IMG/VR virus record: IMGVR_UViG_3300013004_005298
Coordinates: 1 to 30,380 of that record
DNA from: a virus
Strand: one strand, 5' to 3'
Length of the DNA: 30,380 nucleotides
In this document: positions 1-8,100 of the stretch, one piece after another
How the letters are laid out: each line of letters begins with the position of its first letter
How positions within the stretch are numbered: the first letter of the stretch is position 1
The notes under the pieces: model-generated
Seen by the model: only the letters and a program-made list of their open reading frames with translations
What the model was told of the DNA's origin: nothing
Databases searched by the model: none
Made by a program: the position numbers and the translations under genes

Positions 1-16
1 ACCTGACCCCCTGATT

Positions 17-121
17 TCATCCAGCGGGGATTAGATCCGGGCCGTAGTTCCGCCGCTCGCTCATCCCCAGACTGGCCTGAAGATGGGCAACCGCTTCCCG
101 CATCGCGGCAGGCGTCACCAT
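17..121 (-). pseudogene. IS3 transposase OrfB remnant (34 codons)
   Basis: Translation from the ATG ending at 121 gives an N-terminus typical of IS3 OrfB (MVTPAAMREAVAHLQASLG, then MSERR). It then runs into NYGPDLIPAG and a stop at 17-19, right beside the left inverted repeat. The DDE integrase core, normally about 250 residues, is missing. The break after SERR marks an internal deletion joining the start of orfB to the left end of the element. Non-functional as a transposase. Confidence 0.85.
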
Positions 122-381
122 TTTTTTGACAGCAGATCCTTCAATGCCGCGTTGTCCAGCATCGTGTCGGCCAGCAGCCGCTTGAGCTTGGTGTTCTCCT
201 CCTCCAGCGCCCGAAGACGCTTGGCCTCCGACACCTCCAGGCCGCCAAACTTGGCCTTCCAGTTGTAGATCGTCGCCTCCGACACGCCGTGCCGACGGGC
301 CAGCTCGCCCGTCTTTGCGCCAGCCTCGGCCTCCTTCAAAAGCCCGATGATCTGCTCTTCCGTAAACCTCGTTCGCTTCAT
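115..381 (-). CDS. IS3-family transposase OrfA
   Basis: This 88-aa protein begins MKRTRFTEEQIIGLLKEAEAG, the usual opening of OrfA in the IS407-like branch of IS3. A helix-turn-helix follows at about residues 8-50 (LARRHGVSEATIYNWKAKFGG), then a leucine-zipper-like helix at about 55-80 (LRALEEENTKLKRLLADTML). OrfA binds the inverted repeats and, when fused to OrfB by -1 frameshifting, gives the active transposase. The length is normal for the family and the gene looks intact. Because OrfB is almost entirely deleted, the protein could at most bind IS ends or interfere with related elements. Identification is secure from sequence pattern. Confidence 0.93.
   Translation of the reverse strand: MKRTRFTEEQIIGLLKEAEAGAKTGELARRHGVSEATIYNWKAKFGGLEVSEAKRLRALEEENTKLKRLLADTMLDNAALKDLLSKKW
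121..127 (-). other. Programmed -1 frameshift site of the IS (A7)
   Basis: On the minus strand the end of orfA reads TCA AAA AAA TGG TGA. Seven consecutive A residues form an X XXY YYZ slippery heptamer in the orfA frame. A -1 slip places the ribosome on ATG GTG ACG, the orfB frame. This is the classical IS3 mechanism, here a relic because orfB is gone. Confidence 0.75.
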
Positions 382-446
382 CGTCCGTCCTCTCCAAGGG
401 CCGAACTCTAATCCATCGTGGAGGAAAATCAGGGGGTCAGGTCAGC

Positions 447-557
447 CTCAGAAAAGGGTGGGAGGAAACGCTCAAAAAAGCTGGCTACATTCTGAAGGGG
501 CATCGGATGGTTAGGCTAAAAGATGCTGAAACCCGAACCCAACCGAGCAGTCTCTGA
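447..557 (+). pseudogene. Possible C-terminal remnant of a gene cut by the IS
   Basis: Directly outside the right end of the IS, a plus-strand frame reads LRKGWEETLKKAGYILKGH, continues RMVRLKDAETRTQPSSL and stops at 555-557. The composition is protein-like (amphipathic, charged) rather than shadow-like. The frame has no start of its own here and would run into the IS end. It overlaps the 3' end of the convergent minus-strand gene by about 47 bp. I do not recognise the family. It may be the end of a gene interrupted by the insertion, or chance. Confidence 0.25.
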
Positions 558-984
558 TGATGTTTGCGTAACTCAACATGAATTCCTCACGAGTTTCAGG
601 CTTCAGAGCGCCAGTTTCGATAAGATAGTCGTATCCCCCACTTGCATATTGATTAAGAAGCTTAACACCATTGTCCGTTAAGCCAGTCTCGCCGGGCGCA
701 ACAATTCGACTAATAACTTCCCTAACTGCAGATTTTTCTGTCAAATCGATACGAGCTTTTTGTAACTCAGCAATTATAACAAGTCCTATAATAAGATTTT
801 TATAGGGCTTAAAATCGGAAATGAAATAATCCACAACATCCTTGCTCGCTTCCCCCGCAGGTTCGTTTCGCCTCCGTGCCATGAGGCCAACAAGGGCGCA
901 ATAATAGTAAATATCGAATTTTGGCCCCTTATCGACTTTTTTGAACCACTTCTCAGCATCCGAGCGCAAACGAAAGTAGGCCAT
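511..984 (-). CDS. Small protein, last gene of the defence-like operon
   Basis: A 157-aa protein starting MAYFRLRSDAEKWFKKVDKG. An in-frame GTG six bases upstream (to 990) overlaps the ATPase stop as GTGA and could also serve as start. I prefer the ATG at 984 because a GAGG sits about 10 bases before it. The sequence looks mostly helical, with an aromatic-rich segment (FDIYYYCALVGLMARRR, about residues 22-38), a hydrophobic helix (LIIGLVIIAEL) and a C-terminal part around GLTDNGVKLLNQYASGGYDYL. I do not recognise a family. Small partners of DndD-type ATPases, such as DndE, are known, but I see no convincing DndE motif. Its position directly after the ATPase gene suggests a subunit of the same complex. 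It carries no obvious catalytic motif. Confidence 0.8.
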   Translation of the reverse strand: MAYFRLRSDAEKWFKKVDKGPKFDIYYYCALVGLMARRRNEPAGEASKDVVDYFISDFKPYKNLIIGLVIIAELQKARIDLTEKSAVREVISRIVAPGETGLTDNGVKLLNQYASGGYDYLIETGALKPETREEFMLSYANIIRDCSVGFGFQHLLA

Positions 985-986
985 GA

Positions 987-2984
987 TCACTCGCCCTCGT
1001 AGTTGAAGTCGTGGAAATATTTCTGGCCGCTCACCACGACTGAGTTATCAGTTTGCACAACCCCCTCGCCTGGTAGGTTTTTGAGCAGGGCACTTGTCCC
1101 TTCAGTTTTCCGGAAGAGGGTCAGATACTTAATCTGCTTTCCGGCCTCTTCTAAAGCAGTTACAAAACCAGGCCGCTCGGTATCCAAGGTGAAGGCAACG
1201 AATTGAGCGCACAATGAAGGAATAAGCCTACCAATCTTGGCACGAGGCTCAGTGCTAAGCTTACCCGCGGGGCTATCTACAACAAGGGGAAAATCATGGT
1301 TCCCTCGGTTCAGAATGCTCATCAGAAAGACATAGCCTACAGATAGAGTCTGCCCCTCACTCGCACGCTTTTGGTTTGCTAGGGTCAGAGAGCTGTCAAT
1401 GCTCTCAATTTGCAAGACATCATTGACCAGGACATCTTTCAACCGCTGATTACAGACATCTAGCAACTCAGATTTGATGTTCATCTGAGCCTTATCATTC
1501 GCACTTCGGAGAATTTGCTGAAGGAGATTTGTCCGGTCTTTAAGATCGACAGTTTCGGTTATTTCTGAAATCCGTTGCTCGACCTCTTTCAGCTTTCGCG
1601 TGAGAAGTGGTATCGACAAAGATTTTAAAACCTCATTGTCGTCCTTCCTCGAAGACAATCGGTCGTCTTCCGGATCTTTGTCATTGAGTGCAATTAAGCC
1701 GATAAATTCAGATTCGCGTTGCTTGGCATTCGCCAGCTGCTTCTTCCATTCTTCCAGCTTGTCGTCGCCCGCTTTGATTAACTGATTTTCTAGAGAAGCA
1801 ATCTGTTGGCTCGCTTTCTTCAGGCGAATGCGAGACTGCTCCAGATCCTGACTGATACCTTTTTGCGCTTCATAAGGATCAATGTCGCTGCTATTTGAAA
1901 TATAGCGCTCAATGTCAGATTTGATCTCGTTGATAACGCCAATTTGCTTTTCGCCCAAAAATTGCTTCGAGCGGAGACGGATCTGCGCGATGGATTCTTC
2001 ATCCATTTGACGACCGCAAATGCACTCCTTTTCCTGCAAAATTTCCTCAAAAAATTGAGCAGACGTATTTTCAGGGAGCCTAAGTCTATCTAGATTTTCC
2101 TTCAAATAATTGAGGGATTTGCCGACAATCGGATGCAACGCATTGGGATTTCTCAACGCCTGGGCCAGCATTGATGAAAATTTTTCGACATCAGCTTCTG
2201 CTTGCACCTTGTCGTTATACGCTTCCGTATGAAGGTCGCGCGTTGTCGTGTCATCGCTAATCCGGTCGCGAATACGCTGTTCGTTTTTTGCAATATCTGC
2301 CTGAACCGTCTCAAGCTCAGACACAGCCTTAGCTCGGTTCTTTTCTAAAACATCCTTGCGGTTAGAAATGGCCTTTTGAAGATCGGTATACTTCTTTAGC
2401 CCAGATCCAGTTGTGACTGTGGCCGTTTTTGTCTCTCTATCCCAAGCTGCTGCAGCCACCTGCTCGATTTCATCAAGTAGGTACAGCTGACACAGAGCAT
2501 CAATGGCGAACTCAGCTTGCGCCTGTTCTGGATCAAGCAGACCTTTTGCTAATTCACCGTCGAAAATGAAAAGATCCAAGAAGCGTTTATCTAAGAATCT
2601 TCTCACCTCCATGGGAGGGCCCCAATGCATAATCATACCGCCAGTATCTGGCGATGTGGTCCTGTATCTTACACTACCATCGTCATAATCTAGCTCTATT
2701 TCAATGGTTAAGGGGCGCCCATCAATGACCAATTTTGCTGCAAAGACACCAGAGGGACGCGGATCATTGTGCCGTCTAAACTCACGAACTTCATCAGCTG
2801 ACCAGCTCGAAGCACGCCCATGTAGGCATGCCTTCAAGAGCTTAGTGGTAGTCGTTTTCCCGGTACCAGTTGATGCCTGGATCAGGGATATTGGAGAGAC
2901 ACCGCCAGACTGACTACGTAAGTCAATATCAACGTCGGGACAGCGGAGGCCCTCACTCCGCCAGCCTGCAAGCTCAATCTTCAT
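987..2984 (-). CDS. DndD-like SMC/Rad50-type ATPase
   Basis: A 665-aa protein with split ABC-ATPase halves separated by a long coiled coil. Walker A is ASTGTGKTTTT (about residues 37-47). FIFDGELAKGLL (about 139-150) is the FDGE-type motif common in DndD and related RecN/SbcC-like ATPases. Coiled-coil sequence fills roughly 195-505, with a CICG knuckle at 321-324, where Rad50-type hooks often sit. The ABC signature TLSVGY lies at about 546-551 and the Walker B strand PLVVDSPAG at about 566-574, with Ser where many ABC ATPases have the catalytic Glu. DndD takes part in DNA phosphorothioation, but no dndA, dndB or dndC is present, so a sulfur role is not supported. It is likely a DNA-sensing or DNA-remodelling motor. 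It overlaps the 67-aa gene by 11 nt at its start and the last operon gene at its stop. Confidence 0.85.
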   Translation of the reverse strand: MKIELAGWRSEGLRCPDVDIDLRSQSGGVSPISLIQASTGTGKTTTTKLLKACLHGRASSWSADEVREFRRHNDPRPSGVFAAKLVIDGRPLTIEIELDYDDGSVRYRTTSPDTGGMIMHWGPPMEVRRFLDKRFLDLFIFDGELAKGLLDPEQAQAEFAIDALCQLYLLDEIEQVAAAAWDRETKTATVTTGSGLKKYTDLQKAISNRKDVLEKNRAKAVSELETVQADIAKNEQRIRDRISDDTTTRDLHTEAYNDKVQAEADVEKFSSMLAQALRNPNALHPIVGKSLNYLKENLDRLRLPENTSAQFFEEILQEKECICGRQMDEESIAQIRLRSKQFLGEKQIGVINEIKSDIERYISNSSDIDPYEAQKGISQDLEQSRIRLKKASQQIASLENQLIKAGDDKLEEWKKQLANAKQRESEFIGLIALNDKDPEDDRLSSRKDDNEVLKSLSIPLLTRKLKEVEQRISEITETVDLKDRTNLLQQILRSANDKAQMNIKSELLDVCNQRLKDVLVNDVLQIESIDSSLTLANQKRASEGQTLSVGYVFLMSILNRGNHDFPLVVDSPAGKLSTEPRAKIGRLIPSLCAQFVAFTLDTERPGFVTALEEAGKQIKYLTLFRKTEGTSALLKNLPGEGVVQTDNSVVVSGQKYFHDFNYEGE

Positions 2985-3177
2985 TTGATCGCCCCTTTAC
3001 GATGAGCGTGCTCAAAACCAGCCTCAAGGATTGCTCATTATCATCGACGGTCAATTCGCCGCCGCTTAGCTCTGTTAGCCAGCCAATGAGACGTCTAGCT
3101 GTTGCATCTGGCTGACCAGCCTCCTTTACAGCCTCGAATACCGCCGCTTCAAGCGCTGGGTCAATTTGGGCGCTCAC
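2974..3177 (-). CDS. 67-aa operon protein of unknown function
   Basis: Begins at a GTG that overlaps the helicase stop (GTGA) and ends 11 nt inside the ATPase gene, so translation is probably coupled at both ends. The protein is short, acidic and apparently all-helical (LEAAVFEAVKEAG, then ARRLIGWLTELSGGEL). It has no cysteine cluster, membrane segment or recognisable enzymatic motif. Its place between helicase and ATPase suggests an adaptor between the two machines. I do not recognise the family. That both overlaps preserve the frame argues that it is a real gene. Confidence 0.75.
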   Translation of the reverse strand: MSAQIDPALEAAVFEAVKEAGQPDATARRLIGWLTELSGGELTVDDNEQSLRLVLSTLIVKGRSNED

Positions 3178-5171
3178 ACTTCATCCCCTCTGCGAATCGT
3201 CGATAAGTTGGTCAACCAGGCGCACCTTTCCTGATCGGCGTCGGGAACACCACCCCCGTCCTTTGTGGGACGTACAAAATCCAGCACTCTTGCGCGCTTC
3301 TCGGGCCGTGATGGATCGAGCCTTAAACACCTTCCTATCCTCTGAATTGTCTCCAGCTTTGCGCTGGCTGACGCAAATAGCACGACATTTTCAAGAGCCT
3401 GAATGTCTATCCCTTGCGAAATCCTGTGACAGGTTACCAGACAGTCGAACTCTCCTCTTGCAAACCGCAAAAGATCAGCCCGGTCGTCATCCGCATAGTA
3501 AGTACGGTATCTATTTGTATATCGGTCAATTATTTCGAGAACCCGCCTCCCATATTCAATCGTTTCGACAAAAATTATGCAGTTCTTTAGAACATCTGGG
3601 TTAGATTGCAGATATTTATGAAATACATCCGGCTTAGCTTCAGCCGTTTTGTAAACCTTAGAATATTCAATCCAAACTTCTTCCTTGGACATCGGATTTC
3701 CGGCATGCTGTCGCGCTGCCTTTTTCCTTTGAACATCCCGCAATCTATCCCGATCATTTTGGGTTAGCTCGTAGCCAAGAGGAATATAGTCAAATTCACA
3801 AAGAACGCCCCGCGAGATAGCGCGCTCAAGTGGAAATTCAAAAATAGTGGGGCCTAGTTCGGACGCGATAAATGCATTTCCGCCATCATCGTACGCCCGC
3901 TCCGGAGTTGCACTCAGTCCTAATTTCCATCCAAACCTAGAGTGTCCTCCCTTCAAAGAATCTACTAGGGCCGGCTGACCAAGGCCGTGCACTTCATCAT
4001 GTATAATAAGCATTCTATCTCGAACGTCTGGCAAAATCTGCTTCAAAGCTTTACCAAGTTGTGTTCTTGAAATTACCAAAACCGAAGGATGGACTGTGCG
4101 AGCATAATCGGCCATTTCATGATGCCGCCCAAAATGCCTATAAATTATCCATTCGCGCCGCGATGAATCTAGAGCCCATTCGCCCAGCTCAATGCTCCAT
4201 TGTTCGAGAAGATCAGTGCCATCTGTTGTGACTATAGCCCGATCAATCTTCCCCGAATTTATAAGATTATCGAGTATCTTAATTGATGTCCGCGTCTTAC
4301 CGGTCCCAGTCGCCATTTCCAGAATGCCAGCCCGCTGCTTAAGGAATGCATCCACGGCCTCCTCTTGGTGCCTCCATCGCGGGTCGGTTACGACAGCCTC
4401 CCGAACTACTGGTTCTTGCATTTCTGGCCTCACAGACGGCGCGCGTGCGCGGAGTTTTTTTAGGACGATATCTGATGGCGCGAGGACATTTAGTCCTTGA
4501 GCCTTGTTGCCCCAGGCTTCATCAAACTGAGCTGCTTTGTCGTCAACGCGCCCCGCATCACCGGGCACCCAATCGCGATATACATCTATAGTTTCATAGT
4601 TTTGTGCATGCCCCCGGTATGTCTCATTGGCTGAACCAATAAATGCGACACGCTCGCCGGAGGGGAAATCGAAAACACCATACTTTGCATGAAATAGATC
4701 AGCGCCTTGCACATGGGATGGAAAAGCAAATTTAATCTCCAGCCTTTCATTTGCCAGTAACCAAGCAAATATCTCAGCACGGACTTTCAAGTCAGACGTA
4801 TTTTCGGCATATTGTGAAATCTTATCTAAAATATTGTCGCATATTTGTTGACGGTATTCTTGCCTATTTTCCTGCCCACCCAACTCTTGGAGGGTTTTTA
4901 CATCTGAAACCGACAGCTCAGGCGAAGCAATTAACTGAATTTTTAATCCATCATCCGCCACCAAATGTGGCAAAGCACTAACCCAAGTTACAAGAGCGGA
5001 GCTGGAAAAATATCCAGCCGCTCTCCTATAACGAACCGCCTCCTTCAGGCAGGGCGCAAAAAACTCTACGCCGAGAGTGCTGGAACCTGAGCGATAGTGG
5101 CCAAGCAATTCTAAAATCCGCTGGCTTAATTGGGTTTGTGTGGCAGGCGATGACATGCTGGGACCGCTCAC
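3174..5171 (-). CDS. PLD-nuclease / superfamily 2 helicase fusion
   Basis: A 665-aa protein. The N-terminal part (about residues 30-220) is a phospholipase-D-like domain: the HxK core is in LFHAKYGVF (H161, K163) and the Asn-containing strand is FIGSANET (about 178-184). One HKD-type half usually acts as a dimer. The C-terminal part is a DEAD/DEAH-family motor: WRHQEEAV (about 266-273), Walker A MATGTGKT (286-293), DEVH box (392-395), SATP (420-423), SQGIDI (about 585-590) and QRIGRCLR (610-617). Related fusions occur as the restriction component in dnd-associated and other defence loci. The start is GTG at 5171; an ATG five codons in is an alternative. It lies 7 nt after the upstream gene and overlaps the next by 4. 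The likely role is tracking along and cutting foreign nucleic acid. Confidence 0.88.
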   Translation of the reverse strand: MSGPSMSSPATQTQLSQRILELLGHYRSGSSTLGVEFFAPCLKEAVRYRRAAGYFSSSALVTWVSALPHLVADDGLKIQLIASPELSVSDVKTLQELGGQENRQEYRQQICDNILDKISQYAENTSDLKVRAEIFAWLLANERLEIKFAFPSHVQGADLFHAKYGVFDFPSGERVAFIGSANETYRGHAQNYETIDVYRDWVPGDAGRVDDKAAQFDEAWGNKAQGLNVLAPSDIVLKKLRARAPSVRPEMQEPVVREAVVTDPRWRHQEEAVDAFLKQRAGILEMATGTGKTRTSIKILDNLINSGKIDRAIVTTDGTDLLEQWSIELGEWALDSSRREWIIYRHFGRHHEMADYARTVHPSVLVISRTQLGKALKQILPDVRDRMLIIHDEVHGLGQPALVDSLKGGHSRFGWKLGLSATPERAYDDGGNAFIASELGPTIFEFPLERAISRGVLCEFDYIPLGYELTQNDRDRLRDVQRKKAARQHAGNPMSKEEVWIEYSKVYKTAEAKPDVFHKYLQSNPDVLKNCIIFVETIEYGRRVLEIIDRYTNRYRTYYADDDRADLLRFARGEFDCLVTCHRISQGIDIQALENVVLFASASAKLETIQRIGRCLRLDPSRPEKRARVLDFVRPTKDGGGVPDADQERCAWLTNLSTIRRGDEV

Positions 5172-5178
5172 TTCCTGT

Positions 5179-8100
5179 TCATGGATCTAAGTGGTCTGAC
5201 GTGGCAAGATCGTCCATAATTTGATCCAGCATCTTTGCTTCGGTCAGCTGTCGAAACTCGAGAAGCAATTTGTCCAAATCGCTTAGATCTTCCTCGATGC
5301 TCAAAGCAGGATTAACCACTTCAGCCCCGTCAATCATCGACAACAGCAGGCGTTCATTCATCCAGCCGCCCATCGTTGCCCCACGCTCTCGCGCCTCCTG
5401 CATCAGTTGACGGCCCAAGGGGCTTTGCCAATTCAATTCCCCAAAATTGTGCAGTTCATCCTCAAGCTGGCTGACAATTTCGTTCAGGCGTGGCCCACGC
5501 ATTTGCAGCATCTGCCAATTGCTCGACGGATCAAATTGCAGTGCGCCAAGGGCGTTCATCATCGCAACCATCCCAGCCGAAATGTGGGCATCGGCTGTTC
5601 TGTTGAGTATGCGGTTCCCAACGATCCAATTAAATTTTCCAAAGGCTTTCGCCTCGAGACAGGCCGCAAGGAGACGACACATGTCAGGCAGTGCATAGCC
5701 CACCTCAGAGCGTGGCTCGAAATGCAGATGGAACTTACCGCCACGAACATCGATGATCTGTCTCCACTCAGCTTTTTCCTGATCGTGGACAGGCCATTCC
5801 TCAACTGAGGCGACTGTGAGAAGAGATTCGAACAACGCCGAATGAGCATGCCTTTTTGCCCATCTGCAGAGGGCATATTCTGCAGCTGGCGTCCAAAGCC
5901 TGAATGCACCCCACGGCTCTCCCGCTCGCCGGCCCAGCGCAAAAAGTCGTCCCTGCTCCTCATTAAGAAGATATGTTGGGGGCCTAAGCAATAGCTCGTC
6001 CTCACCGGGCATCGCCTGATGAAGGCCGTATACGCCCGGCAAGGCTCTTACAAAGACCTCGCGGTGCATCAGCATGGTTGGTCCAACGCTGGCGATCGAG
6101 CGATCTGATGGCAGTGTTTTTTGCGCCTCAGTGACAATATCCGTAAATTTCATCGGCCCTGTGCGCTCGAGGATCCCCTTGAGGAAGCCTGCCATGGTGA
6201 AGGTATCCTCCCCATCATCCCCTTCGAACGAAGACAGAGGTGCAAACTCAAACTCACTTGCGCCGCCCGAATTTTCCTTTGCGCCGAGACCAAACCACTC
6301 TGCATCATCCCCTTCCAGAAAAAGGTGAGGGTACCGAGACATAATCGCTGAAATATATCTAATTGAAATGGAGGGGCTGTTCACCTTTGCAGACAACCTC
6401 TGGACCAATTCAGCCACATCTATGGGGCGCGCATCTGATCCAAACATATTATGAAGTTCGACAACACGCCTCACGAGACGCGTTCCCCGGTCAGCCTCCA
6501 AGATGTACCCGCCGTAAAGCCGCTTACCAAGCTTCAACTCAACGACAACAGCCGTCAAATCGGCCTCAGAAAATAAACCTAGACGGGGGCAGGGCCTTGG
6601 CAGTGGCTTGCCCTTCAACTCATCCTCAATCGACGACGCAATGGCATCCAGCTCGGCAATGTCGGTCGCTTTGCTGCACCAGCCGCCTCCCCAGCGCCTT
6701 CCATAGTTGTCAAGCCACCCATCGAGGGTCACGCCTGCCACATCCGACAGAAAAATGAACTCTGCTGGCAGCCCCCTGACATTCTTAACATCATTTTGGC
6801 TGAGGTACCCCTTATCGCCACCTAGGCTGATCCAAGCCTTGTCGCCGAAGGCAAAAAGGCACTCCGCTATCGGCAGAAGTTTCGCGGTTACGGATAAAGC
6901 TCCGAGTGCCTTCTTCTCAATCTGGCGGATCCGCTCTCGGGTGACATTATGGTCCGCACTGATCTGCTCTAGAGTTTCAGCCTGCTGGCGACCGATCCCA
7001 TACCGTCTCTCGATCACCTCTCGAGAACGCGCTTTGAGCCCGGAAAGTAGCCGTTCTGCCATTTCATCGGGTGGAACAACTTCAGAGACAGCGAGATCTG
7101 AAATTTTGAAATTAGCAATGCCCTGCAGAGTGCCGATCAAATCCGCTGACAGCTCATCTGAAATGGGTGTCCGGATCAGAAGGAAATCTGCCGCTGCCTT
7201 GGATGCATCCTCTGCGACATATGCCGTTTGAAGGAACCTCACGATAAGATCTGAGCAGATCTTGGTGAGTTTCTCGAGGCTGGTACGACCAAGGTTTTTT
7301 TGCCGGGTCATTTCCCTGCGAATTTGAGGCCAGTCCAGGAACAGTTCACCGAGCGGGCGCCCCCCAAACTCTGATGCCTGAATTCCATTTGCCACTCGAG
7401 CGGGAGTACCGACAAACCCGCAAATTTGCTCAAGAGTGATGTCACTGAAAAGTTTGGCTAGGGCCTTCAAGAGAAGACCGCTCAGGCTGGCTGGATAAGG
7501 CTCTGAACTCTCGCCTGCCTTCACCTTCAGCGATTGCGCCGGGAACACTCGGGCCAAAATATCTTGAAGCTCGTGGATCGAAGTTCGGCCCATCCCCGAT
7601 ATTTTGCGACATTCAAGTTCTAGTTTGGCAAGATCGGATATTGCAGCGGCTACGGTCATCCCGGCAAGGTGGGAGCGTGAAATGCAATTCGTCAGCCGCA
7701 CGGAGGCGTCGGAGGACATGACGAACTCACTAAGCGTCGTAGTCTCCGGCGGGGTCAGCGGAAGCTCTCCGGAGACGAAACGCGTCTCTATACCACCTGA
7801 AAAATCAGCCCCTTCATTCGCCCCTTTTTCAGCAAATGCGTCAACGAGCCTAAGGAGCTCAGCGAGGGTTGTTCGTCCGAAATTGGGAACCTTGATGCAC
7901 GCATTCTCAAACTCGAGCCGGTTTTCAAGCGCCCACCGCAGGGTTGTAGAACGAAAATATTTATCGTCAGAGCAGTTGCTTAAGCGAGTACCCACAGTGC
8001 TCGCCTTGATCAACATTTCAATGGATTGATCATAAATCCCGATCGCCAACTCACCTTCACCGAGCTCTTCTAAAGGAGCAAGGTCCGACGCCGTCAAACT

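Larger units (their letters stand above)
1..444 (-). mobile_element. IS3-family insertion sequence, internal-deletion derivative
   Basis: Both ends are visible. The left end reads ACCTGACCCCCTGATTT from base 1, and the reverse complement of 426-442 is identical. The similarity continues imperfectly to a shared GGATTAGA (28-35 and the complement of 407-414). The right end closes with ...TCA at 442-444, so the left terminus TG should lie two bases before the window. Inside are a complete orfA and only a 34-codon remnant of orfB, so about 450 bp remain of an element normally about 1.2-1.3 kb. It lacks the DDE catalytic domain and can move only if an intact copy supplies transposase. A target duplication cannot be checked because the left flank is outside the window. 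Confidence 0.85.

Noticed and set aside
17-397. 126-codon frame over the IS
   Set aside because: Only the last 34 codons match OrfB; the rest is the out-of-frame reading of orfA and enters orfB by frameshift.
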